From contig NW_006763132.1 in assembly GCF_000264905.1 (NCBI RefSeq), positions 1,643,870-1,707,869 on the forward strand: a DNA stretch of 64,000 nt. Direction: 5' to 3'. This document shows, piece by piece, positions 25,244-37,113 of the stretch. Numbering within the stretch: position 1 is the first letter of the stretch; every line of letters begins with the position of its first letter. The position numbers were made by a program, and so were the translations under genes. The stretch comes from Stereum hirsutum FP-91666 SS1 (lineage: Eukaryota > Basidiomycota > Agaricomycetes > Russulales > Stereaceae). The notes beneath the pieces are model-generated. The model was not told the DNA's origin, searched no databases, and saw only the letters and a program-made list of their open reading frames with translations.

Positions 25244-26091
25244 GTTGCGACGAGCTTGGCCAGAATGCGAGGAGTGCGAACTAAGTAGGTGCTCGGATCG
25301 AAGGTGAATGCGAACGAGGAGTATCGGAGATGGTGAGGGAGGGGAGCGAGCTGCTCTTTGTCGCGATCCAACGGTTAGCATTATCAAGAACAGATAACCA
25401 CAGCCGATATCAGGCACGCACAAATGAAACTTGAATGCCTCCAACTCTCGCTTGATGGCAGCCTGGTTCGACCCGATGGGTGGCGAGTGGCGCGCCGCGT
25501 ACAGCCTGAACGAAGTGATTGAACATAGAGCAGAGAATGATCAACTGAGATCAGACGTACGATGGCAACAAGCGTCGTGTTCACAAGTCTCTAGATCCGC
25601 TGAGCACGAAGACCTGAACAGACAACCTGACAGTTCGATATCGATGACGATACAATATGGTGGCGAGGGAAAACACGACGTAGCGACAAATTGAAAGGCA
25701 AAGACGCATAAGAGATCAAGACTTCGACGACATCTGCATGATAGCTGACTTACGATTGACATCGAAAACGCGATGCTAATGACCAAGATGGGCAGGACGA
25801 ACAGCGAGCGCAGCGATGATGGAAGAGAGAGACAGAGGGCCTGGAAAATGCCGGGGACAAAGAGTGGCACAAAAGGGCACAAAGCCTTCGTCGAAGCTAC
25901 TTACCACGCCACCCGCGTCTCCCCAAAGAAAATCCTAACGCGAACGTCGTTCAGGACACGTAGAGCTCGGCTAATGGTCTCATACGAGATCTATACAGAT
26001 GTGCAACAAGAATATACGTAGAATCTTTCATGATGCCCCTCAGACAGGGACCCCTCTAGCACCCACGAGGAAGGAGCGAATGCCAGACAGT
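25244..26091. other. Helicase C 5' flank / helicase D 3' flank
   Basis: Diverged counterpart of 15.72-16.54 kb. Two minus-strand donor-like sites are kept between the copies. No protein gene is supported. Confidence 0.4.
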
Positions 26092-28863
26092 CTACAATCG
26101 ACCCATTCTGACATCCAGTACCGAGAACCAACCTTCATCACCGCACTCCTTGGATAACTTTCCAGCGAGCGAATCGGCTCCTACTCCGTCGAGGAAGGTC
26201 CGGTTCGAACATATTGTCATGCTCTTTTTGCAACGCGAAAGCATGACATTGGAACGACGCCAGTTGCGCAAAAAGCCCAGCTTCTGGGTCCGAACAAGCG
26301 AGATGATTATATGGTCGCCTTCGTTGCCTACGTGCACACGTGTTGCGGGTCAGCTCACAGGCCCGGAGCCTATGTGCGGGGAACGTACCTTGGAAGGCAT
26401 CGACGTTAAAGACTCCATCCTCCCACGAAAGATTCGCAGCCTTGAGAGAGTTTTCGATGAGGTTCCGTTGCGCATCATATCTAGGTATCATAAACCATTA
26501 GCTGAGCTTGTGAGCCTGCACACGGCGCACATACGGGGTTATGACTCGGTACGATTTGCCCTTCTTCGTGAACTCAGCGGCAAGGCGTAGGATAATATCG
26601 ACCTCTTCTTTATTCTGTGCAACAACAATGTCATTTTTCAAGGAGAGGACAGAGACAAGAAAGCGCGACTACTCACGATCCAGCTATGACCCTTTTTTTC
26701 TTCAACACCTTTGATGACATTCACGAAGCGGCAAGCCTTACGAGTCACTATCGAATGTACGGTCTTCAGTTTACGATCGTAGACATGTCGAGAGATGAAA
26801 TCGCCGATGAACTTCGGCATGCGGTCTGTTAAGAACTCGTCAGTAAGCTTTAAATCAAGAGAAGGTAGCCTTACACTGTGTATCGAGGAAAATGGCCTGT
26901 TGACGAAGATGTGTAATCTCGAAGACGCTTTGTAGCGTAGGGATGTCCTCCTGTCCGAATGGAGGTACTAGAACAATAACAGTGAGTCGATCAAGAAGGG
27001 GTCGAAACGAGAGGTGAACTTACGCTGCTTATCATCCCCGATGAGCACAAGCTTCGCCAGAGTGGACTGGAAGTGGTGAATAAGAGGGAGATAACATCCA
27101 ATTTCGATCTGGCTAGCTTCATCGACTATGGCCGCCTCGACAGGAACCACTCCAGTAAAGACCGGTAGCTTTGGGTTGGAGAGCATACTAATCGTGCAGA
27201 GAATGACCTTCGCGCCGCCCATTAGCCTCTCGGCTTCCAGCTTGGTCCCAGGAAACTCGTCCGAGCGGACGACGTTCGGGATGATCTGCTCATATAGATG
27301 TTCATGCCTAGAATGGGTTGTTAATTGACATTCTTGACCAGGCGATGACTGAGAGTGTAAATGACTCACCAATCGAAATGAAACTCGTGTGATACGAGGA
27401 GCCGGAAAGCCAGAAACCCCACGTCCGCCAATTTCTCCGCGATGTTCTTCACCGCTACATTCGACTGGGCTATGAGATAGACGCTACGGCGCGGGTCGCC
27501 AACCCGTATTTTCTGAACGGACTCCGCGATCACCGTCGTCTTCCCGGTACCCGGCGGCCCCTGCACCAGGCAGATCCTGTCGGCGGGCTCAGTGGACAAG
27601 ATGGCCCTCACAGCGAGCTCCTGAGAAGTGTTCAAAGGATGTTTTGACGTTTGCGCACCCGCACCGTTGAGCGGCCGAAGAGTAGGTGTTTTCGCCCAGT
27701 CGACAGCGTCATGAGAAACCCAGATAGCCTGGAAGAACGGGATGTCGTCCAAGAACAGCTGGGCTAAGAAAGCACGGCGAACAATGTCGTGTCTTTGACC
27801 TTCGGCAGTCGTAGGCGTGTCCTTCCCGATGGTATTCGCGGAGTAGATCTTCGTCCCCTCGCTGACACCTTGTATGGCGATCTCAGCCAGTCGTCCGTCC
27901 ACACCCCTCACCCTGCCACTTCGAGTAACAGTCTTCCCGTCCACCCGGAGCTTCATGTGAAGGATCTAACAAAAGCTTAGTCGAATGGCATGCAGAGAAG
28001 AGATAATGGACCAAATACTTACACCAGAATCTGTTGCGCGGATGCGCGACTTATATCGTGTGGAGGTCAATTCAAGGTTACCGTTACGGTGTTTAACTTC
28101 GCCTTTGACGTCGTTCTCCACGACCGTGGGCTTCAGGGCATCGAGCTTGTCGGCGTCACGAAGAAGTTTGGCTAATCGTTGGAGGTCCTACGAGGAAGAA
28201 TTCAGGTGAGCGGTGAACTCCGTCGTAGGTCAGTGCACGTACCATTTCAGGAAGCACACTAAGATCAAGCATCGGGCACGCCGAACTGTTCCTCGTATCA
28301 ACAGAAGCAATATGGCAGGACATCCAAGCTCGTAGGGCGGCGCGCTTGGGCCACCCCGCTTCACGTTTCTCATCCTTGTATACGTTTCTAGCGCTAGGGA
28401 GGATGTTCTGTTGTCCAAGAATAGTGCACAGAAAAGCGTAATCTGTGGGTTTTTTATGAGCTAAGGACCACAGGTCGACGAGCGTCCCGGCCTTAAACCC
28501 AAGATCTAAAAACAAGCCAGCGGCGATACGTTCCGGATGTAGAGCGTATCTGGTGTACGCAGGATTACAGAGCATATTAACAAGGGAAGCGAGACGATGT
28601 GATGGTGTGCGCGTATTGCCATGATTATGCTTTGACGGGAGTTTGACAAGAAGTATTTGGGTGGAGGATGCAAAAGCGAGGGTCTGTAACGCGCAATGAG
28701 GGCCAAAGGCGGGTGCCACCCCGATGATGCCATTCTGGACGGTCTGGAGGAAGTCCTGGAAGACCTGCTCCGTCAAAGAGCTCTGATCGCACACGACCAC
28801 AGGGAGATGCGAGGGGCCTCCCTTCAGAATTGCCTGCTGAACGGTTAATATTTCGCAAGGCAT
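26092..28863 (-). CDS. Helicase D: sister of helicase B
   Basis: Seen: nine exons, 28863..28243, 28187..28023, 27965..27370, 27307..27024, 26967..26875, 26825..26677, 26614..26535, 26480..26389 and 26327..26092 (771 aa, intact). Exons 3-9 have the same lengths as in helicase B. Motifs: GPPGTGKTTVIAESVQK (about residue 400), IAQSNVAVKNIAEKLADVG, DEASQIEIGCYLPLI, GDDKQLPPFGQ, QYRMPKFIGDFISRHVY, NVDAFQGNEGDHIIISLVR, SNVMLSRCKKSMTICSN. The intron before YRMP uses a normal GT donor (CAGT|GTAAGG), unlike helicase B. The N-terminal region (IIGVAPAFGPHCAL; QILLVKLPS; YALHPERIAAGLFLD; LVDLWSL) is the exonuclease-like part without motif I acids. Divergent from PAM18, 500 bp away. Function unknown beyond likely nucleic-acid unwinding. 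Confidence 0.85.
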
Positions 28864-29363
28864 GCGGCGAGGGAGGACAAGTGGTGAGAGTGATTGAGGA
28901 AGGTGAAGTGGGGGATAGGACGTACTGAGATTTATATGGCAGAATCAAGCGATGATCCTCAACGCCATTAAGCAGCATACACGCTGAGACAGCGCCACCG
29001 AAATACAAGAAAGAAGGACAAAAGACGACCTAATCAAACAGTGCGAGTGCTTGTGGCGGGGCGCTGGCGAATGGTATAAGGCATACAAACAGGTCTGGAA
29101 CAGTACTATAGCAACGGAGTGGACAGAACAAGTGCCAGGTTACCTCCTTCCGCCCTGACGTCAAGAGACGGAGCCTGCGACGTGAACTAATACAACGAAA
29201 GGCAAAATTGGGGTGAAGCTCAACACCGTCAACGACAAGCAGCGCCACGCTGCGTGGCGCCTGCTGAAGGGGGTGACTGAACGTGACTGTCGTAACAGCT
29301 TTGTCACCAACACGTTCTCCTTTTGACCTATTTCGACTCTCTCCCTGAACATTATTCTCCTCT
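28864..29363. promoter_or_regulatory. Shared divergent promoter, helicase D / PAM18
   Basis: 500 bp between two start codons. No TATA box is evident. Contains short GC-rich inverted stretches such as CGCCACGCTGCGTGGCG (29,241-29,257). Role as promoter is inferred from position. Confidence 0.4.
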
Positions 29364-29733
29364 ATGGCGACACCAGTCATTGTTGGCGTCGGTGCAATTG
29401 CTGCAGCTCTTGCCGGTCGTCACTTTATTCGGAATGCTGGAAGAGGAGCGGCAGATCAATGGGTGAAGGGAGGATTCAAGGCGAAGATGGATCGCAAGGA
29501 GGCCATTGCCATCCTTGGCCTCAAGTGAGTACCTTTCTTATGGGTTAGGTGGTTTCTGCTCAATCAAATTGCTTATGTCCACTAGAGAGGGACCTCAGCT
29601 GAAGACCCGGCTGAAGGATGCACATCGTCAAATCATGCTAGCAAATCATCCTGACCGAGGAGGAGCCCCATACTTAGCTAGTAAAATCAACGAAGCTAAG
29701 GATCTCCTCGAGCGCGAGCTCAAGGGACGATGA
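29364..29733 (+). CDS. PAM18: Mitochondrial import motor J protein PAM18/TIM14
   Basis: Seen: two exons, 29364..29524 and 29586..29733 (102 aa). Residues 4-22 form a transmembrane helix ([19 protein letters not shown]), then [19 protein letters not shown], and the degenerate J domain with HPD at 75-77 ([23 protein letters not shown]). This matches PAM18 in order and size. Known: Pam18 sits in the inner membrane with Pam16 and stimulates mtHsp70 at TIM23; it is essential in yeast. This is the only working copy in the window; the copy at 19.9 kb is dead. Confidence 0.92.
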
Positions 29734-31096
29734 CGAAGTCTTTACCTTACTTTCTCAGTCGGTACGTGGCTCTGCAACTCAATGGTCCTCATGAGTCTCA
29801 TATCGGAGCTAGGGCGCTCTATTTATCTTTGTTCTTCATGTGTAGTTATCACACTTGCCTATATTACATCCACGACTCTTGCAGAATCCCTTCCTCGCAG
29901 CAACCGTCCCGTTCACGAACATCTTATCCTGCCATAAGGCGTCGAAGATCCCTCAACACCCTTAATATCGGCTTTCTTTTCACCAGGTCAACGGGATGTG
30001 CGGAAACGTTCATCATCCCATGGCCAGATCCCCTTGGAGCTTTGCACGCGGCGGACCCATGTCAGTCCACGATTGCTGAGGGCGTATAATTACTCCTAAG
30101 TCGTCTTTTACTGCCGTGCGAATCCATGCGCCAGAGGAGAGGTACGTTCAACAAGTTCACCATTGGCGTATAAATCGACGTTGCATGACTACAGAGTCGT
30201 GAAGTGCAAACGCGGTCGTGCCTCCCTTACTCAGTTGTGATATACCCTCATGTCAGCTTTACTATTTCTTTGGGTGGTGCCACAGATGACGCTCTACGTA
30301 GCCCGAAGGATGGAGTAAGAACGAATGATCATATCGTGAGTGTGTTGCATCCTCGTGCTCGCTATGAAAGCGCTAGGAGCTATGTTTGATGCATGTCGCG
30401 CCTCCAGGACCACGCTCGAAATAAGAAAGTCGACATCGTCCCACCGCTTCCCACCGCACATCGGTCTTCGGTCGGGAAGCTCATGTCACTCTGCTATAGT
30501 GGTGCTCTGAATCATGCACTAGGTACCCTTCGAGAATCATCGTCCTCGGGCAGCAGGTTCTCAGGTGCTCTCAAGAGCGTTCTATGCAGCTATGTATCGC
30601 TGTCGAGAGTCGGCAATGGGTCGGCGTTCTCGTTGCGTCATATCGTTCTGCTTTGATGAAGTAACCAGTTTCTTCTCGCCGATGTCGACAAGGCGCAATA
30701 GCACTGAAGCGATAGCTCACGCCGAAAGCAAGTTATACGATACCTCGGCCTCACCCTCCTAACTCCAGCGCTCCAAACATCATGTTCGACCGAGCCCTAG
30801 TGCGGTTACGCACGCAGACATACGGCTCGGACTGCATTAATTTGGGCTGCCGATGCTGAAATGTTGGCCTCATCTCACCACACATGCAATGTATGTATCA
30901 CGGTATGTGATTGTTGATGAATCTTGAACATGTCTCAACGAGCCCGAATTTGGTTCGGATACCGGGTCTCGAGCTATACCGAATATGCATGGATGGCCCA
31001 ATATATGTGGACCTACAAGCTTTCTCCTGTCGTCCTGTCATTTTACCTCCCTTCGCCTCCACTGCCTCCAAGCTCTATCATCTCGCCCCTATAAAC
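29734..31096. other. Intergenic, end of duplication unit 2
   Basis: The first ~80 bp resemble 20,255-20,330, then the likeness stops at about 29,812, which marks the end of the duplicated block. The rest (to 31,096) has no recognised gene. Confidence 0.5.
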
Positions 31097-32608
31097 ATGA
31101 ACCAGAAGTGTATCCTCGTTCTTGGAGCGACTGGTGCTCAAGGCCTAGCCGTTGTCGACGCTCTGCTTGCTCCTGCCCCCGATGAATCTTCCTCTCCGTA
31201 CAAAATCAGAGCCCTCACCCGCGATCCGTCCAGCAAACGTGCACAAGACCTAAAGTCAAAGGGTGTCGAACTCGTATTAGGTCTGTCAACCCCTTTCGGC
31301 TGTTTCCACTTTTAGGTCGTGTTTTGACAAAGTGATACCCGTTTCATCCTTTCGTTCTTGGTTGCTGCGTACGGTGGCCCGGGTATGAAGGCAACACTGA
31401 TGATTTGGCTTCAGTCGAGACCGCCATGCGTGGCGTCTATGGTGCATGGGTCAACGTCGATGGGTTCACGGTCGGAGAGCAGAAGGAGATGTGGTCGGGC
31501 ATGAGAATTTTCGAGCTAGCGAAGAAGGCTGGTGTACGGCATTATGTATGGAGTAGTTTGGACTATGCCTTCAAGGTCAGCTTCCCCTTATTTCTTCTAG
31601 CATCTACGGTCTGTTGACCTCACGGCTTATCGCTTCATCTCCGTCTCTGATCACAGAAAGGAGGCTATGACGAGAGATATCGTTGCGAGCATTACGATGC
31701 CAAAGGACGAGTGGCCGAGTGGATGAAGGCGCAGCCATCGATCGTGAGCGACAACAGCATGTCCTGGTCTGTCGTCACCACCGGTCCATACATGGACATG
31801 CTCAAGCTGGTATGTTTCATGCATGTGTCTCCTCTCCATGCAAAAGCCTACGGATCGACTTATCAACATCCCTCTAGTACATGTTCGGTCCGCTCAACAA
31901 GCGGAAAGACGGCACTTTCGTGTTCGCCTCCCCTATCGGTAACGGTCACGTCCCAATGATCGCCCTCCCTGACCTCGGCTACTTCGCCCGCTACACCTTC
32001 GATCATCGCCAGGAGACGAGCGGGAAGGATCTCGAGGTTGCGAGTGAGATGGTACAGTGGTCCGAGCTGGTGAAGACGTTCCAAAAGGTAACTGGGAATA
32101 AGGCGGAATACAAGCCCGTTTCGTTGGACGAGTGGTTCGCAATTTTTTTCATCGTCTTCGAGAAGTGGTCACCAGGTGTTGATAGTCCTGGACGAAATTA
32201 GGTTCGAATTCTTCGTCGACTCGAATCGACCTGTGGCGTCCGATAATAAGCTCGGAGATGGGTCCACGACGTGGAAGAAGAACTTCTCTGGGTGGTGGGG
32301 TACGTCGGTTTCTCGACTGATGCAACCCAAACCAAGCGTCTAACCTAATACATTCTTTATCAGGCATGTTCAGAGACGATGTGGCCCAGCGTGACATGTC
32401 GTGGATCCGCAGTGTCAATCCTAACGGGTATACTGTCGAAAGGTCGGTCTTCTGTGTGTCTTGTTCGCTGTCACACTTCTCATGTTTCCCTTCGTACAGA
32501 TGGATGAAGGAGAACAAATATGATGGACAATTGAACAGACGTTTGCTGAAAATCGTGGAGGATGATAAGGCGGTGCACGTGAACCCGGCGAGGATCGCTA
32601 AATTGTAG
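31097..32608 (+). CDS. NmrA-like NAD(P)-binding protein
   Basis: Seen: seven exons, 31097..31280, 31391..31575, 31657..31809, 31878..32131, 32202..32299, 32364..32442 and 32500..32608 (353 aa). Rossmann motif LVLGATGAQGLAVVDALL at residues 6-23, RALTRDPSSKRAQDLKSKGVE, GAWVNVDGF, KAGVRHYVWSSLDY, SWSVVTTGPYMDML, and the C-terminal FSGWWGMFRDD. Known: NmrA-like proteins are atypical short-chain dehydrogenases, some acting as NAD(P) sensors of gene regulators, others as reductases; the catalytic Tyr-Lys pair is usually absent. The junction between exons 4 and 5 is the least certain: GA|GTGGTT to AATTAG|GTTC keeps the frame and gives VSLDEFEFFVDSN, which fits the family. Converges on the esterase. 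Confidence 0.82.
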
Positions 32609-32886
32609 GATCGAGTCCGTCGTAGGGCTCTTGTACGAGTACTATGTATTTTTTTACGATCGCGATGTAGGATGTGTTTGTTGAATACTATGTCATGTAT
32701 GCAGGTCGCTTATCCCTCTCATCCTTCGTGGACACCTTATAAGTTTGAAATACATATATAAAGTTGCGAAGGCTCTCGACTACATACAACAGAGAATCGT
32801 GATCACTGCAGTGGCCCAGGCCACCACAGCCTCTACAACTCCCTTATCAAAATTACAATGTGCGTATTCCAGTGTCTCAGGTGAAG

Positions 32887-34602
32887 TTACGCCGACCCCG
32901 AAAAGCTCAACAACCACCTGAACCCATCCTTCCACTCCTGCTCAAACCTCTTCGTCTTGTCTATACCAGGGAATACTACGATACAAGTCTGCATCAGTCA
33001 AACACGCTTCGGAACGAAGATGGGAACAAGGAATAAAACGTACCGTGATGGAATGCGTGCGGCATGCCCGAATACCTGTCGTTGGCAATAAGTGAATTAG
33101 AACAAACCACGCGTAAGTAATCCCAGAGTAGGTATACAAGTCAGAGAGAAGAAGAAAGCAGCATCAACATACGTATGCAACCTCGTCTGCACGCCACTCT
33201 CCCTCAAAACCTTCTCATAAAGAATCCCCTCGTCCCTCAACGGATCCATACCACACACCTGAACCAGTGCGGGTGGGAGGTTCTTGTGCTCAGGTGCGAG
33301 GAGAGGCGAGACGCGAATATCGTTCAGCTCGGTGGGTTTGAAATCCGCTGCATGTGATAATTGAGAACGTCAGGGATACTGAGGAAAAGAAGGCCAGAAA
33401 AGGTGAGTTTGGCAGACGAACCGAAGATGATCTCAATCTCAGCAGCGTTGAGGGCCCCGGTATCGCATGCCGGATCCCCAAGAGACTGAAGTTCAGGCTT
33501 CAACCTAACCAACAACAACACAGGCATGGCATCAGAACCCTTCCATTATACTCGTATTTCTTATATGGACCCGTGGACGTACTTCTCTGGAACGGCAGGC
33601 GGATAAACGACACAGGGATAGTTCAATATCTGTCCCGTTATCGGTCTGCCCTCGAAGAACGGATCGTCGCGCGCACGAAGAGCGCTGCCGGCGGCCATAC
33701 CCCCTCCTGCGCTCGCGCCGCCGACGATGAGACCCTTGGTAGGATCTGCGCCTAATTTTGAAGCGTTCTCGACAGCCTGCACGCATATCGTGAAGGAGGC
33801 AGTGAGTCCTCTGGACGATAATAAGTTAAATGAACCAAGAGAGTAGTTACCCATTTAAGACCCGTGTAGGCGTCTTCGGGACTTGCGGGGAAGGGGTTTT
33901 CAGGGCACAGCCTGGGTGGTGTCGAATAAAAATCAGCCGGTCAGTCAGGATTTCAAGACGGCGAAGTTTCGAAAGAAAAGTGTGATTCAAAGGAAACGAA
34001 ACCGAACGCAAACTACTCGCCTGTATTGAATCAAGACAATAACAGTCTTAAACTCGACACATCTCATCCTCATATCATAATCATCCACGTCAATATTCGC
34101 AAGCCGCCATCCTATAAAGTTTTGTCGTTCACAGGTTCTTGTCAGCGGACGAAAAGACGACACGAGCGTGTAGACGGGACTAGTGGGGAAACCGACCTGA
34201 GAGATGATACCAAACCAGGAGCGGATACGTCCCCGTTCCAGTCTTTCCGCCCGGGGTGGGTGTCAAGCACCTAACCAATATCTCACCTCCATCCACTGGA
34301 ACCTGGAAGTCCTGCAAACGGTACTCGGATTCTAAACCACCAGCCACAATCACAATCACGGACAAAAACCGTAAGATAATCCTAGATATTAGCACCTAGG
34401 CATCCTGAAGGCAAAAAAAAAGCTATGTACCAGAAGGAAGTGAAGGCTCCAAGCGGTCCATCTTCGGCTTGATTATATGGTCGATAAACCCCTGTCGGAC
34501 AACATGTATATCCGTACTCTGCGGCGGCGGGGGTGGCGCTTTCGCGAGGATCTCCATGAGTTGCGCGTCCGACTCCGCGAGGTGTGCATATTTGGATGGC
34601 AT
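32887..34602 (-). CDS. Alpha/beta-hydrolase, HSL-type esterase
   Basis: Seen: nine exons, 34602..34431, 34331..34197, 34111..34021, 33911..33851, 33776..33583, 33504..33422, 33347..33173, 33075..33044 and 32975..32887 (343 aa). The nucleophile elbow is GGASAGGGMA (Ser about 173), the Asp likely lies in GMDPLRDEG, and the His in SGMPHAFHH, the expected order for the hormone-sensitive-lipase family. The oxyanion stretch, normally HGGGW, reads HLSGW here. One exon is only 32 nt. The intron after QYR has a GC donor (CAG|GCGAGT); the alternative GT donor leads to a stop. No signal peptide, so probably intracellular. Substrate unknown. TATATAAG at 34,741-34,734 lies about 130 bp upstream. Confidence 0.85.
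33912..34020 (-). other. GC-AG intron in esterase gene
   Basis: Donor TACAG|GCGAGT, acceptor CACCCAG|GCTGTG, 109 bp. Use of the GC donor gives QYRLCPENPFP, the family motif; use of GTAGTT 5 nt downstream gives an immediate stop. Confidence 0.65.
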
Positions 34603-34733
34603 GATGGACGGCCTGGGTTCTGTTCTGTTCAACCGAGGAGCTATAGAGTGAGTACGACGAGAGGACCAAGGTAGAGCGAGAAGTTCACTGGCAAGACAGA
34701 TAAGAAGAGAACTTCATCTGCGGATTCAGACGT

Positions 34734-34741
34734 CTTATATA
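34734..34741 (-). promoter_or_regulatory. TATA box of esterase gene
   Basis: Minus strand TATATAAG about 130 bp upstream of the ATG at 34,602. Confidence 0.45.
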
Positions 34742-34967
34742 CCACCACCAGATTCTACCCCTGTCCGCGTCGTCCTCGCAGCTGAGCATGATGCCCGACG
34801 TTCGCATTTAAATTGCAATAATTCCAATCACTGGATCCTTCGACTCGGAGAGTGTTCAGGAGTGTCCTCTACGAAATCGAACCGTGTAAGCATCATCAAG
34901 CTGACAGATATCCCGTCGGGGCCGATCAAATCAGGAGTTAAAAGTCCATTCACTGGTCGTTGAACAA

Positions 34968-35153
34968 AGCGTAGATCAAAAGGAACACAAAAGGAAAACA
35001 TATATCGGTGTCCTGACGTTCAAGTACCAGCGTTGACTCAGAGCCGCATTGCGAGGAAGAGCGTAGATCAAAGGAAAGGAGAGCATGAGTCGGTGTCCTG
35101 ACAGGTCCTGACGTCCAAGTACCAGTTTTGACTCGAATTCCTACTACGAGGAA
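34968..35153. repeat. Two imperfect direct repeats of about 92 bp
   Basis: Units 34,968-35,058 and 35,060-35,153 share AGCGTAGATCAAA, TCGGTGTCCTGACGT(T/C)CAAGTACCAG, GTTGACTC or TTTGACTC, and end in CGAGGAA. Unit 2 has an extra TCCTGAC copy. Function unknown; possibly a tandem duplication in a gene-poor spacer. Confidence 0.6.
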
Positions 35154-35918
35154 AAGGTCGTTTGTCATCGCGGCCGTCGATAGTGCAGGTTGAGACTTGT
35201 CGTGACTCGTGAGCAGAACCGGTGATAGGCTTTTTTGAATTTGATGGCCGACCCCATTAAGTTCATCTGACGGCCTTTGGTTGGTTCATGGATGGTTGGC
35301 TGACATGCCTCCACCACAGATATCGTGTCCCTACTCAATCAGTTCACACTCACTCACCTTTACTTACGTTTCAAGGATCACCATTGACAATAAGAGAGCC
35401 AAAACCATCATGGACGGGGCCATATTTCATGCACAACCTCGGAGTTCTAGATGTGCCAATCGGTTTGAGCACCAGATTGTCATTGTCGCAAAAGCCCCAA
35501 CCAAGAAAAAAATTCCCATTAACTTCACTGTACCCAGCCAGAAGAAATATATAATCCACGCACAGCAGAGGTACAGAGAAAGCCACAATCAGCCAAGAAA
35601 AGAAAAAATAAAGAACTGATGGTATACGTGATGCGACGTCAGGATCAGCAGGAGTAGAATGGTGACCGAAAAAAGCAAAGTTCCGAGACTAATAAAGTAG
35701 GCAGAAAAGACAGACAGAACCTCGCCGGTAGGTTGTGGGTGTTGTACAACAACGAAACCAAAGACCAACAGAGACATGAGGCGGTAGTGGGAGAAGCTTT
35801 AACAGTTGGCAGGGGGTATATGTACATCAGGGCCAGACCACGACCGCTCCTTTGGATACCGTTGCGATAGGGCAAAGGGTGGTTTTAGCTGGCTTGCTGA
35901 CGCGGGGGAGCCTATCGT
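35154..35918. other. Intergenic, 3' side of GPI-protein gene
   Basis: No gene recognised. AT-richer than its surroundings near 35,500-35,700. Confidence 0.4.
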
Positions 35919-36839
35919 CTAGCAAAGGAAGGCGGCAACGGCGAAACCAAGCGCGCCGAGAGCCATAGCAGGACGAACGACGGATGCACCGCTGAGGGCA
36001 CCGGTGGTGCCAGCCCCTGCAGCTTCTGCGGCGTCAGTCACTGTCGACGTTGCGGAGGTGGCGGTCTTGGTCGAGGAGGCCTTGACGGAAGAGGAGGCGG
36101 CGACAGACGAGGCCTTACTGTGAGCGCGAACGAGGTGGGAAATATCGTGCGGAGGGAGTAAACAGATGCAACGATCAATCGACTGCCATGTGGATGAGGG
36201 CAGTTTTGGAAACGTACACGGAGGAGGAGGCAACGACGGCGCTTGAGCTTGATGAGGCGGCGATAGAGCTCGAGCTGGACGAGGAGCTCAGGCAAGACGA
36301 ATCGTCGCTCGCAGCAACAGTAACCTGATGGAACAGTTGAGAAAAAAGCCAAGACAGAGAGACGGGCATCACTCACCGCGCCAGTCCAAGCTTCCTCACC
36401 AGTCTCATCCTCGAGCGCAAGGAGGACCTCAGTCCCAGCGGCAACGTTGACGGTCCAGGTCATGGACAGACCATCGTGGTCACCGAGGTCAACGCTGCAG
36501 AACGAGAAAATTTGAATAGGCAGTTCGATGAAAGTCGTGAGGGCACGTACAGGTCGTCGCCACAAGGGTCGGCGGCGCTGACAACGATGAGGTTGTAAGG
36601 GCCAGTGGTCTGCGACCAAGTAATTTGTTGGGCCTGGCACTGAATACGCGCAAGTATATCAGCAAGAGCCCTCGAGCACAGAAAGCCGGACGACGTATGG
36701 CTCGTGGCCGCAGTCCCTTGCTTGCACTGAAGGTACGAACCTGAACGAGAGACGCGGGCGTATCAATCGTGAAGTCGGCACGGGCGCCACGGATGGCGGC
36801 GGCGGAAAGGAGAGTGGCAGTAAGGAGTGTGGTGAACAT
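35919..36839 (-). CDS. Ser-rich GPI-anchored surface protein
   Basis: Seen: five exons, 36839..36741, 36639..36551, 36494..36377, 36324..36218 and 36117..35919 (203 aa). Signal peptide at residues 1-21 (MFTTLLTATLLSAAAIRGARA). A beta-rich ectodomain follows with FTIDTPASLVQCQAQQITWSQ and two Cys in the next part (DPCGDDL), typical of the fungal Kre9/Knh1-like extracellular domain. Then a Ser/Ala/Thr-rich stalk with long Ser runs and a repeat SSVKASS, and a hydrophobic tail (RPAMALGALGFAVAAFLC) for GPI attachment. Known: such proteins are common on hyphal walls in Agaricomycetes, role mostly unknown. Stalk would be O-mannosylated (inference). Confidence 0.82.
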
Positions 36840-37113
36840 TGTTGATGATAATTCCGCGAGAGGAGGGAGGCGAAAGCTGAAGATGGAGGGCTGCGGGAAG
36901 AAAGGCTGAAGGTCGTTGGCGTTCGCGAGAAAAGTGTTCGAGCCCTCTCGGCGCCAAGCGCGTCCACCCACTTCCATCCAAATCAGGCAAGACCCTCCGT
37001 CGCCGCGTGATGCGCAGGCACCTAGCCTTTTATGGTTTCTACGTGGCCCCTCGCCACACAACTTGAAGGGCTACATGTATAAATCACTACTGATACAAAA
37101 ATATTCTAAATGC

